Source: CAZUWH01 sp964624075
GTDB lineage: Bacteria > Pseudomonadota > Alphaproteobacteria > Rhodospirillales > Rhodospirillaceae
Direction: 5' to 3'
Assembly: GCA_964624075.1 (NCBI GenBank)
Contig: CAZUWH010000003.1
Span: 62,001-126,000, forward strand
DNA: 64,000 nt
Positions 45,044-53,676 of the stretch are shown one piece after another (the first letter of the stretch is position 1; every line of letters begins with the position of its first letter). The notes under the pieces were generated by a model. That model saw only the letters and a list, made by a program, of their open reading frames with translations. It was not told where the DNA came from and did no database searches. The translations under genes and the position numbers were made by a program.

Positions 45044-45482
45044 ATGATCAGCCACCACGCCGCCCTCATTTATGCCATGGTCCTTGTCTCTGCCGCTGAT
45101 GGTGACAGGAGCGATACCGGCCTGCATGTCATAAGTGAACTCGTAAGCTTTCTGCCAGTTTTCAGAGATTATGATTCCCGGCTTCTGCCGGAGACAGTGG
45201 GGGCCTGCGTCGAAATCATGGAACAGGAACACAGTCTGGACGAAGCCATGACCGTTATCCGGGCCAGCGTGCCCAAATCCTTGCGCGACGACGGCCTACA
45301 TAACTGCCTGCGAAGTGGCTGCTGCCGACGGAGCCCCGGGGCCGGAAGAGTTACGCCTGCTGGAAGTTATGCACGATACCATGGCGCTGTGTATACTTGT
45401 GATAGTAGTAATCGAACGAGGGGCACGGGCCCGCTATGCCCGCCTGCCAGAAGAAGGACAGGACGAGAGGAAAAGCGGATGA
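45044..45482 (+). pseudogene. TerB-family (tellurite resistance-like) protein, frameshifted
   Basis: The frame from ATG 45044 gives MISHHAALIYAMVLVSAADG, DLHVI-like and ELVSFLPVFRDYDSRLLPET, matching the TerB-like acidic fold. After about S-L-R-D-D-G the frame changes at about 45292; the +1 frame continues correctly as YITACEVAAADGAPGPEELR then LLEVMHDT to a stop at 45480-45482. One inserted or deleted base explains it, so this might also be a sequencing error. Confidence 0.7.
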
Positions 45483-45685
45483 TTCTCTTGATCCTGTTAT
45501 GCCAGAGAACGTGAACCTTGATCGACGCTTGAGGATCCAGGGGGGCGATGCGACTTTGTGGCCTAACGGGCCAGGACAGGGGGAACGTTATTTGCCCGGT
45601 GCCCACCAGGGGCAGGGGAGCCAGAGGCCGCGTCCAGACGATCAAGGAGCGTCCGGTGGTAATCAAGGTGCACGAGGGATTATGC

Positions 45686-46378
45686 ATGATCGTCTTCTTT
45701 GACGTCGGCGCGACTTTGATTGCCGGTCCTCCTCTTACACCAGCCCGGCAGATTGCGGCAGAGCTCGGGTTGGACGATGCAACACGGCGGGATCTTGACC
45801 GGCGGCTGCTGACCTCGATGGTCAGGACGCCCGGGGTTCTGGCGGCGCTCCTGGTCAGTCTGTATGGTGTACCAACGGATCTGGCGATGGATCTAGCGGC
45901 TGCCGTGTGGCAGGCGCAGACCGAGATTCCGCAAATGATCGAAGGGGGAAGGGAATTGCTGTCCGTCTTGCGGACAGGAGATGTCCAGTACGGCTTCATT
46001 TCAAACATCTGGTTTCCCTACGCAACTACCTTCGCCCGTCTGTATGGGCCGCTGGCGGATGTGGAGCTGCGCTTCTTCTCGTTCCGTCTGGGTGTGGCTA
46101 AGCCTGATCTGGTCCGACAGGCGGTCATGGCTGCCGGCGTTGCGGCTGCGGCGTGTGTCATGGTCGGGGATTCGTATGAGACCGACATGCAGCCAGCCAT
46201 TGCCCTTGGCATGCGAACGATCTGGCTCTTGCACCGCCCGGAGAAGGAGCATGTATGGAGTGAAAAAATTGCAATTAATAGACTTCATACACCTGACCGT
46301 GCTCTTGTATCAATAGCAGATATTGATATGTCTACAATCATGGATCTATTTCAGGATAGGCACACGCGGGCCATTTAA
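45686..46378 (+). CDS. HAD-superfamily hydrolase
   Basis: A 230-residue protein with HAD motifs: motif I F-F-D6-V-G-A-T-L (nucleophile Asp; the second Asp of the usual D-x-D is Gly), motif II S106-N, motif III K139 in GVAKPDL, motif IV V-G-D162-S-Y-E-T-D167. The cap domain is helical (about 17-90). Loss of the second Asp means general acid catalysis may differ, but many HAD proteins have D-x-G-x-T. The start at 45686 follows gcacgagggattatgc; the open frame further upstream (from 45548) is unconserved. The C-terminal 30 residues are less GC-rich than the rest. Confidence 0.82.
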   Translation: MIVFFDVGATLIAGPPLTPARQIAAELGLDDATRRDLDRRLLTSMVRTPGVLAALLVSLYGVPTDLAMDLAAAVWQAQTEIPQMIEGGRELLSVLRTGDVQYGFISNIWFPYATTFARLYGPLADVELRFFSFRLGVAKPDLVRQAVMAAGVAAAACVMVGDSYETDMQPAIALGMRTIWLLHRPEKEHVWSEKIAINRLHTPDRALVSIADIDMSTIMDLFQDRHTRAI

Positions 46379-46444
46379 CACGAGCATGAAAAATCTACCT
46401 GTTGACATCATAGCATGTCCTGTATCTCAGGTTGAGGGTATATC

Positions 46445-47071
46445 ATGAAGTTGACACAGTGGGAATGTCTGTCCACGATGGAAACACTGAATCGGCTGCG
46501 TCAGGTGCGGCTGAAGGGGTTCGGTGCGCCGCCGGTCTATGCCGAGGCCATTCTCAGTCTGGAACGGGCCGTTTCGACGGATGTTCTCGTTCCGGCCCAA
46601 CGCTATGTGCGGAAAGCCGATCTCGAGACCGTTTTCGCACTCGCCTCCCTGTTCAGGGAGCATGGGGTCGACATCTTCTCTTTGGAAGGAGTGTTGCTGT
46701 TCTGGCTTAAGCGGGGAGGTGTGGAGGAAGGTCCGGTTCCTCTTGCCCCGCCGGTGGTCGAAGAATCACACGAAGCCGACGGTCGTGTGATGTGGCTCAT
46801 CAACGATGGCATGCACCGCGTGACGGCGGCCCGGCGCCTGGGGCGGCCCGTCAATATCCTCCTTGCCCGTGGCGTACCAGAGAAGTGGCCTTATTATGCC
46901 CTGCCACTGCCAGGAGGGTGGCGTGAGGTCGAAGAACGGAACACCCTGCCGGAGGGATATCAGAAGAAGGCTTATCGCCAGCCACAGAATTACAAGGCTC
47001 TGTTCCGGGACTTCAATGCCGTGTTCCCGGGAATCCAGAAGCAACGCCCCTTCCTCCCTCCCCCGATCTAG
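46445..47071 (+). CDS. ParB/Srx-like nuclease-fold protein
   Basis: A 208-residue protein. The motif W-L-I-N-D121-G-M-H-R-V (around residues 117-126) resembles the D-G-x-H-R box of ParB N-terminal/sulfiredoxin-like folds, which bind nucleotides. The rest (VPAQRYVRKADLETVFALAS, LPLPGGWREVEERNTLPEGY) is conserved-looking but unnamed. A clear ribosome binding site is not seen (gagggtatatc). Its final residues (RPFLPPPI) are read from an R1-like word (cctcccccgatctagggg), so the original end may lie a few residues earlier. It follows the HAD gene in the same direction after 66 bp. Confidence 0.65.
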   Translation: MKLTQWECLSTMETLNRLRQVRLKGFGAPPVYAEAILSLERAVSTDVLVPAQRYVRKADLETVFALASLFREHGVDIFSLEGVLLFWLKRGGVEEGPVPLAPPVVEESHEADGRVMWLINDGMHRVTAARRLGRPVNILLARGVPEKWPYYALPLPGGWREVEERNTLPEGYQKKAYRQPQNYKALFRDFNAVFPGIQKQRPFLPPPI

Positions 47072-47184
47072 GGGAGAGGGCGAAGGCAAAATTGGTCGTC
47101 TTAGGTCTGAATACCTAAGAAAGCACGCAAAGGCGCACCCAAGGGCGTCAAGAATGTGGACCGTGGCGCTCCGGGGTAGCGATT

Positions 47185-47895
47185 TCAGCCGTGAATATTT
47201 TCCTTCGCCTGATTGCCATGGGTCTCATCCGCCGACCACAGGGTCGGTCCGTGAAGAAAGGCGCGGACCTCTTCCAACGCCCCTCTGTCGAACAACTTCT
47301 TCTGCTCGGCGATCTCCAGCACATCCCACCAGTCGGCCAGGTAATGCAGGTGGACGCCGATATCTTCGAGGGCCTTCAAGGCACCGGGAAACACCCCATA
47401 AAAGAATACCACCATGGCATGCGCAACGATCGCTCCTGCGCCCCGCAGGGCGTGGCAGAAATTAACTTTGCTGGCTCCGTCGGTCGCCAGATCCTCGATC
47501 AGCAGCACCCGCTGCCCCTCGACCAGGTGGCCTTCGATCTGGGTATTGCGCCCAAACTCCTTGGGCTTCTTGCGCACGTAAAGCATGGGTAAAGTCAATT
47601 CCTCGGCAATCCAGGCCGCGTAGGGAATGCCTGCGGTTTCGCCTCCGGCCACGGCATCCATCGATTCGTGTCCCACCTCGCGCAGAACGGCTTGTGCAGC
47701 CAGACGGGCAATGGTCCGGCGGGCGCGCGGATAGGAGATGACTTTGCGGCAGTCGACGTAAACCGGACTGGCCCAGCCCGATGTCAGGATATAGGGCTGT
47801 TCGGGCCGGAAATTGACGGCACCGATTTCAAGCAGAATTCGTGCCACCGTAAGCCCAGCCTGTTTCTGTTCCAGCGTGCGCGAAACCGACTGCAT
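47185..47895 (-). CDS. pyrE: Orotate phosphoribosyltransferase
   Basis: A 236-residue enzyme converting orotate and PRPP to OMP. The PRPP-binding signature V-L-L-I-E-D-L-A-T-D-G-A-S (about 130-142) is intact. Other features: ILTSGWASPVYVDCRKVISY at about 36-55, VAGGETAGIPYAAWIAEEL, and Y-V-R-K-K-P-K-E-F-G. Start ATG 47895 is preceded by ggaggaaggggatgc on the minus strand, a good ribosome binding site. It is convergent with the ParB-like gene. Together with pyrH it represents the pyrimidine pathway in this window. Confidence 0.95.
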   Translation of the reverse strand: MQSVSRTLEQKQAGLTVARILLEIGAVNFRPEQPYILTSGWASPVYVDCRKVISYPRARRTIARLAAQAVLREVGHESMDAVAGGETAGIPYAAWIAEELTLPMLYVRKKPKEFGRNTQIEGHLVEGQRVLLIEDLATDGASKVNFCHALRGAGAIVAHAMVVFFYGVFPGALKALEDIGVHLHYLADWWDVLEIAEQKKLFDRGALEEVRAFLHGPTLWSADETHGNQAKENIHG

Positions 47896-48254
47896 CCCCT
47901 TCCTCCATGCCGTTCCACTCGTCTCTGACAGGTGTTCTTTCCCCGGCCGTTCCCTCGCGCGCCGTGGATACGCGCAACCGCCCCACGGCGCCCCTGTTTT
48001 GTGGAGGGCAGAAGGGGTATGCTTCCCCCGCCAGATCGACCTTATACCAGACGTACCTCTTCGCGGAGGGGGTATTTTCAGGGGTCAGAACCTGGCCGCC
48101 AAAGGCGGCGGTCACGCCTCATGCCGTACCAGCCTGAACATCGCGAAAGGGAGGGAGATCCCAGGAGCTCTTGCAAAAGCCTTTTCCCCCGGAGAGCGGG
48201 CGTCTCGCCCGCCTGCCAATTGAACACCTCGAAAATCGTCATACCCACGAAACG
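47896..48254. other. Spacer between pyrE and the HNH gene
   Basis: No gene supported. Contains an R6-like tail (ttgcaaaagccttttccccc, ggagagcgggcgtctcgccc) at about 48165-48215. The region holds the pyrE promoter on the minus strand. Confidence 0.5.
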
Positions 48255-48842
48255 TTAATAATCCCAGTTATGGATAAGGGCCGGCAACGGCCAGGCGATT
48301 TTTGACAGAAAATTACGCCAGCTTTTATGCAGATAGTTGGGTGGAAAAGCACGCCTCCGTTCCTGTAGCATATGGGCGGTGGGTTGGTGTGGGGGGGTTG
48401 TACGGGGGAACATGTAGGCTTCTTGCGGCAACCGGCTGCCCTTGGCCAGATTGCAGCCGGTACATACCGTGACCACGTTGGTCCAGGTAGTACGTCCTCT
48501 GCGTGAACGCGGGATAACATGATCGAAAGTCAGGTCGGACGTCGGTAGATGCTCGCCACAATATTGGCACGAAAAACCATCCCGCAAAAATACGTTAAAG
48601 CGCGTGAAGGCGGGATAGCGTCGCGCTAGAATGTATTCCTTCAGGGCAATGACGCTGGGCAGGCGCACGATTCGAGTGGGTAAATGAATCACCTGGTCAT
48701 ATTCTAAAACAACACTGACCCTTTCCAGGAGCACGGCCTTGACACCTTCCTGCCAGGGCCACAAGGATAACGGAAAATAGCTCAACGGCTGAAAATCCGC
48801 ATTCAGCACCAGGGCCTGACATCTGTCGATCATGGGTGACAT
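48255..48842 (-). CDS. HNH endonuclease
   Basis: A 195-residue protein of the HNH family. C92-x-x-C95 (SCQYCGEHLP), D107-H108 (TFDHVIPRS), N122 and C127-x-x-C130 (VCTGCNLAKG) form the zinc ribbon and catalytic H-N-H core. The N-terminal part (CQALVLNADFQPLSYFPLSL) is shared by many chromosomal HNH proteins of alphaproteobacteria, so it is probably not linked to restriction or mobility. Start M47 of the open frame (48842) has GGAGCACGACGCG upstream; alternatives are 48833 or a longer form. Confidence 0.88.
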   Translation of the reverse strand: MSPMIDRCQALVLNADFQPLSYFPLSLWPWQEGVKAVLLERVSVVLEYDQVIHLPTRIVRLPSVIALKEYILARRYPAFTRFNVFLRDGFSCQYCGEHLPTSDLTFDHVIPRSRRGRTTWTNVVTVCTGCNLAKGSRLPQEAYMFPRTTPPHQPTAHMLQERRRAFPPNYLHKSWRNFLSKIAWPLPALIHNWDY

Positions 48843-48984
48843 CGCGTCGTGCTCCTGTCTCTGTTCTGCCCGCGTTTTGTGTCCAACGCTCCCGCCTGTT
48901 ATGGTGCACTGGCTTCCAAGTTCGATACAGTATACTTCACGGTTTCGGCCTTGTCCTTCCCTCGTCTTGTTTTCAATCATTGCC

Positions 48985-49703
48985 TCTCCCAGCGGCGCGT
49001 GCGGATGCTGGAATAGACGGCAATGGGCAAGGTGGTCGCGCCGTCAGGACCGGAGACGAAACTTGCCACCATCCACATCATCCAGCGACAGGGTGAAGGC
49101 CAGAAGCCAGCCTGCGACCAGAGCTGGGGTGATGATCAGCAGGGTAATTAACCAGAACACCTTCCATAGCCGGGCGCCCAGATCAAGGGTGGCTTCTTCC
49201 AGGGACCGATCCAGTGAGTGTCAGGCGGGATTTGGACCACGACGGGCCACATGGCCATGCTGATGTGATGTGGGTGAGCACAATGGTCGTGAACCAGCGT
49301 CCGTTCGGCCAGCCGATCATGTTTTTCAGGGCCATGAACAGCAACAGGGTGGACAGACCGGTGATAATTTCCGGCAGGACCAGGGGACCGGTCACCCTAG
49401 GACGGCCAACCAGCGGCGGCCCCGGAAGCGGACCCGGGGACGAGCGAGGGCGAACGCGGCGCAGGTTCCCAAGGCTACGGCCGCTACGGCAGACACGGCG
49501 ACCACCTTCAGGCTCAAGACAGCCGCCGACAAAAGCTGCCGGTTCTGGAACAGGGCGCCATACCAGCGGACGGAAAAGCCGCTCCACACCGTGACCAGCC
49601 GGGATTCATTGAAGGAGTAGGCGATCAACAACACGATCGGCCCGTATAGGAAGGCAAGGACGGTAAACAGCCTGAAGGAACGGCGACCGACCATGGATGT
49701 CAA
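48985..49703 (-). pseudogene. potI: Putrescine/spermidine ABC permease (PotI-like), eroded
   Basis: From 49703 the minus strand gives RSFRLFTVLAFLYGPIVLLI, SFNESRLVTVWSGFSVRWYG and LSLKVVAVSAVAAVALGTCA, the first part of a PotI-like permease. The frame then shifts to VLPEIITGLSTLLLFMALKN, NGRWFTTIVLTHITSAW, then to GATTLPIAVYSSIR near 49000. Several frameshifts and lost helices make it non-functional. It lies next to puuA and puuB, so it was probably the putrescine importer of this module. Confidence 0.78.
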
Positions 49704-50154
49704 TCTTCCGTCCGCCTTCTGACGGAAACGGTCACAACGTGCGACAGCTTCCGTTGTTCCCGATTCCTCTCTGACCGGCTAATGCAACCGTTACAGCCAA
49801 CACGATGGTGCTCAGGCTGGGAAGCAAGTGAGAACGAGAGAGAAGAGAACACATCGCCGTAAACTCCTTTCCAGGCTTGTGAATAACAACGGCCCCGGCA
49901 ACGCAACAAGGTGCCCTCGAACTTTGAACGTTTGACCTTCTGACTCAGAATGAAACCATGAAACGCAGGATCCTGCGAAGCCCCCTGAAGTACCTTCATG
50001 GTTGGGTCCGTCTCCCCTCCCCTCAGGCATCATCGCAAAGCGGAGTACCAAAGGAAACGCTTGCGGATGCACGGCTCGGATCCGTACAGGGTATGTGCTT
50101 GGCGGCTTCGCGTACGGAATAACAGCCCAGGGATGGGCCCTCCGTCGCACGTTT
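49704..50154. other. Spacer downstream of puuA
   Basis: No gene seen. The stretch may hold the remains of another permease gene but no frame is convincing. Confidence 0.4.
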
Positions 50155-51492
50155 TCACACGTTCAGCAACAGATATTCCCGCTCCCATGAACTGACCACC
50201 CGTTGGTAGGCATTCCATTCGGTCTCCTTGACAGCAATCAGGGCCTTGGCGAACTGCTCCCCTAGCAGCTCGTGCAGGGCGCGGGCGGAAGCGAACTTAG
50301 CGATGGCGCCAGGCAAGTGCCGAGGGAGTCCGTGGGCGCGGTCATACCCGCTGCCGGTGATGGGCTTGACCGGCTCGATCTTTTCAATCATGCCGAGATA
50401 GCCGCAGGCCAGCGAAGCGGCCAGGGCCAGATAGGGATTGGCATCGGCGCCCCCGACTCGGTTTTCCACGCGCATGGCCTCAGGCTGGGAGTGGGGAACG
50501 CGTAAGCCGACCGTACGGTTGTCCCGGGCCCAGTGCATGTTGATCGGGGCGTCAAAGTCCGGCACCAGACGGCGATAGCTGTTCACATTGGGCGCGATCA
50601 GCAGCATCGCAGAGGGCAGGTATTTCTGCAATCCACCGATGTGCCACAGAAACAGATCAGAATCCCGTTTACCTTCTAGCATGAACAGATTGCGTCCATC
50701 CTTATTCTTCACGTTTTGGTGGATATGCATGGCACTGCCCGGCTCTTTTTCCATCGGCTTGGCCATGAATGTTGCGTAGACCTTGTGGCGCAGGGCAACC
50801 TGGCGAAGGGTCCGCTTGAACAGAAATACCTGGTCGGCCAGGGATAGGGGATCGCCATGGTTGAAGTTGATTTCCATCTGGGCAGCGCCGGCTTCGTGGT
50901 GAAGGGTCTCGACGGAAAGCTTCTGTCGTTCACAGAAATTGTAGACTTCCTCGAACAGAGGATCGAATTCGTTGACAGCGTCGATTCCATATGACTGACG
51001 TCCGATCTCCGGCCGGCCGGAACGGCCGATAGGCGGTTCCAGGGGATAATCTGGGTCATTGTTCATCTTGACCAGGAAGAACTCTAGTTCGGGGGCGACA
51101 ACCGGTTCCCAGCCGCATGCCGCATAAAGTTCTACCACACGCTGCAGCACCCGCCGGGGGGCCATTTCCACCGGTCGCCCGTCGGCATAAAAGCAGTCAT
51201 GGATGACCTGGGCCGTCGGCTCGTCGTACCATGGCACCACGCGCATGGTTCCAGGGTCAGCCTGCAGATAGACATCGATGTTGGCTTCGTCGCTGGGGTC
51301 TTCCTCCGGGTAGTCGCCCGTCACCGTCTGCACGAAAATCGATTCGGGCAGACGCAGGCCGCGCTCACGCTGGCTGGCCAGGAAACGGCTGGCCGGCAGA
51401 ATCTTGCCGCGGGGAATGCCTGACATGTCCGGTACCAGACATTCGACTTCATTGATGCCATGGCTGTACAACCATGTCTCAAGAGTATCCAT
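50155..51492 (-). CDS. puuA: Gamma-glutamylputrescine synthetase-like glutamine synthetase
   Basis: A 445-residue glutamine synthetase fold protein. Marks: LVPDMSGIPRGKILPASRFL, the metal-binding E in V-A-P-E-L-E-F-F-L-V, AQMEINFNHGDPLSLADQVF, SAMHIHQNV and NPYLALAASLACGYLG. The type lacking the adenylylation tyrosine loop and preferring polyamine is PuuA. The enzyme joins glutamate to putrescine with ATP, first step of the Puu route. It is an intact gene between a broken permease and a broken puuB, so its pathway partners are lost here. Other substrates (ethanolamine, other amines) are possible. Confidence 0.85.
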   Translation of the reverse strand: MDTLETWLYSHGINEVECLVPDMSGIPRGKILPASRFLASQRERGLRLPESIFVQTVTGDYPEEDPSDEANIDVYLQADPGTMRVVPWYDEPTAQVIHDCFYADGRPVEMAPRRVLQRVVELYAACGWEPVVAPELEFFLVKMNNDPDYPLEPPIGRSGRPEIGRQSYGIDAVNEFDPLFEEVYNFCERQKLSVETLHHEAGAAQMEINFNHGDPLSLADQVFLFKRTLRQVALRHKVYATFMAKPMEKEPGSAMHIHQNVKNKDGRNLFMLEGKRDSDLFLWHIGGLQKYLPSAMLLIAPNVNSYRRLVPDFDAPINMHWARDNRTVGLRVPHSQPEAMRVENRVGGADANPYLALAASLACGYLGMIEKIEPVKPITGSGYDRAHGLPRHLPGAIAKFASARALHELLGEQFAKALIAVKETEWNAYQRVVSSWEREYLLLNV

Positions 51493-51730
51493 CGCAAACC
51501 CCTGCTCTGGAAAAAACGCGCGGTCTGGTAAATAAAGTCGATCCTGCTCTCTTGTCCGCTGCGCGCCATATTACGTCGAGCCGCCGACGGGCGAAACAGG
51601 GTATCATGCAAAGCCGTCAATGGAAGGGAACGTGCCGAGTGACCCATTATGCGCCAAGAGGATTAGCCAGTAACATACAACTAATAGATTTAAAAAATGG
51701 ATATGTCTCCCTCCATTGGTTGGCGGAACT

Positions 51731-52925
51731 ATGGCCGATGTGTGCGTGATTGATGGTGGCTATATCGGCCTGTCCGCAGCCTTGCACCTTGCCGAGCGGG
51801 GATACAGGGTGGTGATGGTGGAAGAAAACAGAATCGGGTGTGGCGCATCGGGTCACAATGGCGGTCAGATTGTCACCGATTTTTCCGGCGATCTCGCTCC
51901 GCTTGAGCGGCGTCATGGCTTCGACCACGCCAGCCGCCATAGGCGGCTGGCCGAAGAGGCCAAGACGTTGCTGCGCACGCTGATCGAACGGCATCATATA
52001 AGTTGTAGTTTACAATAGAGTTACTCGTTCTCTGTCTGCAAGATGCGCCATTTACGCGAAATTCTGGCCATGATAAGGTGCTTGGAACGGTATGGGTGCG
52101 ACAGACTCAAAATTCTGGACCAGGCTGCCACGCGGAGGCGAGGTCGATTCGATCCGCTATATAGGCGGTGTGCTGGACTATGACGGTGGTCATTTGCATC
52201 CTCTGAATTATGGCCCTGGACCTGGCGCGGGCGGCCGTCAGGGCAGGAGCCATCCTCCACGAAGGCTCGAAAGTCATCCGCCTGGAGCAAAGGGGTCATG
52301 ACATCCTTTGTCAAACCGAACAGGGAGCGATGCAGGCGGCGCACCTCGTTCTGGCCGGGAATACCTATCTGGGCGATTTAGCGCCTGCACTCAATGCCTG
52401 TATCATGCCGGTCGCCACCTACATCATTGCGACCGAACCACTGGGGGCGGCACGGGCGAGGGCATTGATTCCAAACAATATCGCCATTACCGACTTCAAT
52501 CTGGTCGTGGATTATACCCGCCTATCGGCAGACCGGCGGCTGCTGTTCGGCAGCGGAGCCCGTTATTGGCTGGGTGATCCCTATGACCTGAAAGGGTATT
52601 TGCGTCGGCGTATGCTGACCATTTTTCCGCAGCTTGCAGACGTGGCCATCGATTACGCTTGGGAAGGGTATGTGGCTGTCACCTTTAACAGACTGCCCCA
52701 TCTCGGCCGTTTGCGGCCACGAATCTGGTTTGCCCATGGCTATTCGGGACAGGACGTGGCCCTTTCCACCCTGGCCGGTAAGGGCCATTGGCGAAGCGAT
52801 TCTGGGACAGCCGGAGCGGTTTGACCTGCTGGCCGCCATTCCGCGCGCACTGGACTTTTCCCGGAGGACGCTTGCGTGCGCCCCTGCTGGCCATGGCCTA
52901 CCGCCGCCTGCGCAATCTCCTGTGA
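51731..52925 (+). pseudogene. puuB: Gamma-glutamylputrescine oxidase-like FAD protein, broken
   Basis: Starts MADVCVIDGGYIGLSAALHL, an FAD-binding GxGxxG-type fold (here G-G-Y-I-G), then ENRIGCGASGHNGGQIVTDF. After about residue 95 the frame breaks at 52018. The next long frame (52210-52824) continues with ALDLARAAVRAGAILHEGSK and LVLAGNTYLGDLAPALNACI, later ATEPLGAARARALIPNN and HGYSGQDVALSTLAGK, with the last tail in another frame (ILGQPERFDLLAAIPRALD). About 60 residues are lost or frame-scrambled. DadA/PuuB-like oxidases oxidise gamma-glutamylputrescine. Confidence 0.82.
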
Positions 52926-53156
52926 GCCGGGACCGCCAGAGAAATGTTTCCCTCGATGCGACTTTGGTCGTAAGAAAGCACGGACATCCCGTGACCAAGG
53001 TTGTAACCGGAGGAGGCCTGCCGCAACGGTATTACAATCGCTTCTGTCTTGCCGCAAGGTTGGAGGGGCGCATAGAACCGGGCAACGGGGCACGGGCTGT
53101 TTTGATTTGGCGACGACAGATGAGCTTTTTTCTATTACAGCGACGAAATCATTGGT

Positions 53157-53573
53157 TTGCTCTTCCTAATCTTGTTCGCCATTACGGTGGTGGCATACGT
53201 GTCCTCTCTTGTGAAGAATGCCTATCAGCTCAAGATGGAGTTGAGGGGGGATCTGGAAGATAGTCTCAGCAAACTCGAAGACGCAGCGGGAAAACGGACC
53301 CGGACCATCAAACGCGAACTGCTTGACGAAATCGCTAAGATGCGGGTCTCTCTTGAAAGAGACACCATACGCCGTCTGACCGAGCTGAATGAAAGCGTAC
53401 TCAAGCAGAAAGCGGACGTGGAAGAGACCATGAAGCGCGATCGCAGCAAGATATCATGCACGGGTTCGAGGATCTCCACCGTCGTCTTGGCGGACGTCGA
53501 GCACACCTACCGCAGCTTCCAGCGCCAGTCCGAAAAAGAGGACACCCGGCGGGAGGAAGTTCCCCACGTTTGA
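53157..53573 (+). CDS. Possible membrane-anchored coiled-coil protein
   Basis: A 138-residue frame from TTG 53157. It begins with a hydrophobic stretch (LFLILFAITVVAYVSSLV) and then a charged coiled coil (MELRGDLEDSLSKLEDAAGK, TIKRELLDEIAKMRVSLERD, LNESVLKQKADVEETMKR). No ribosome binding site is obvious and the C terminus from about residue 100 on looks unrelated, so it may be a truncated or frameshifted gene. Function unknown. Confidence 0.4.
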   Translation: MLFLILFAITVVAYVSSLVKNAYQLKMELRGDLEDSLSKLEDAAGKRTRTIKRELLDEIAKMRVSLERDTIRRLTELNESVLKQKADVEETMKRDRSKISCTGSRISTVVLADVEHTYRSFQRQSEKEDTRREEVPHV

Positions 53574-53676
53574 GAGCAAAACGCCGTTGCAATAGGCGAT
53601 GAGTGCTCTGGCAGGCAGTATGTAGTGCGTGATTGGTAACCCCCGGCCTGCATGTGGTCTTCGGAGGGAGCCCCTT

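Noticed and set aside
48255..48842. HNH gene as a sign of a mobile element or restriction system
   Set aside because: No methylase, integrase or transposase nearby; this HNH subtype is a common chromosomal gene.
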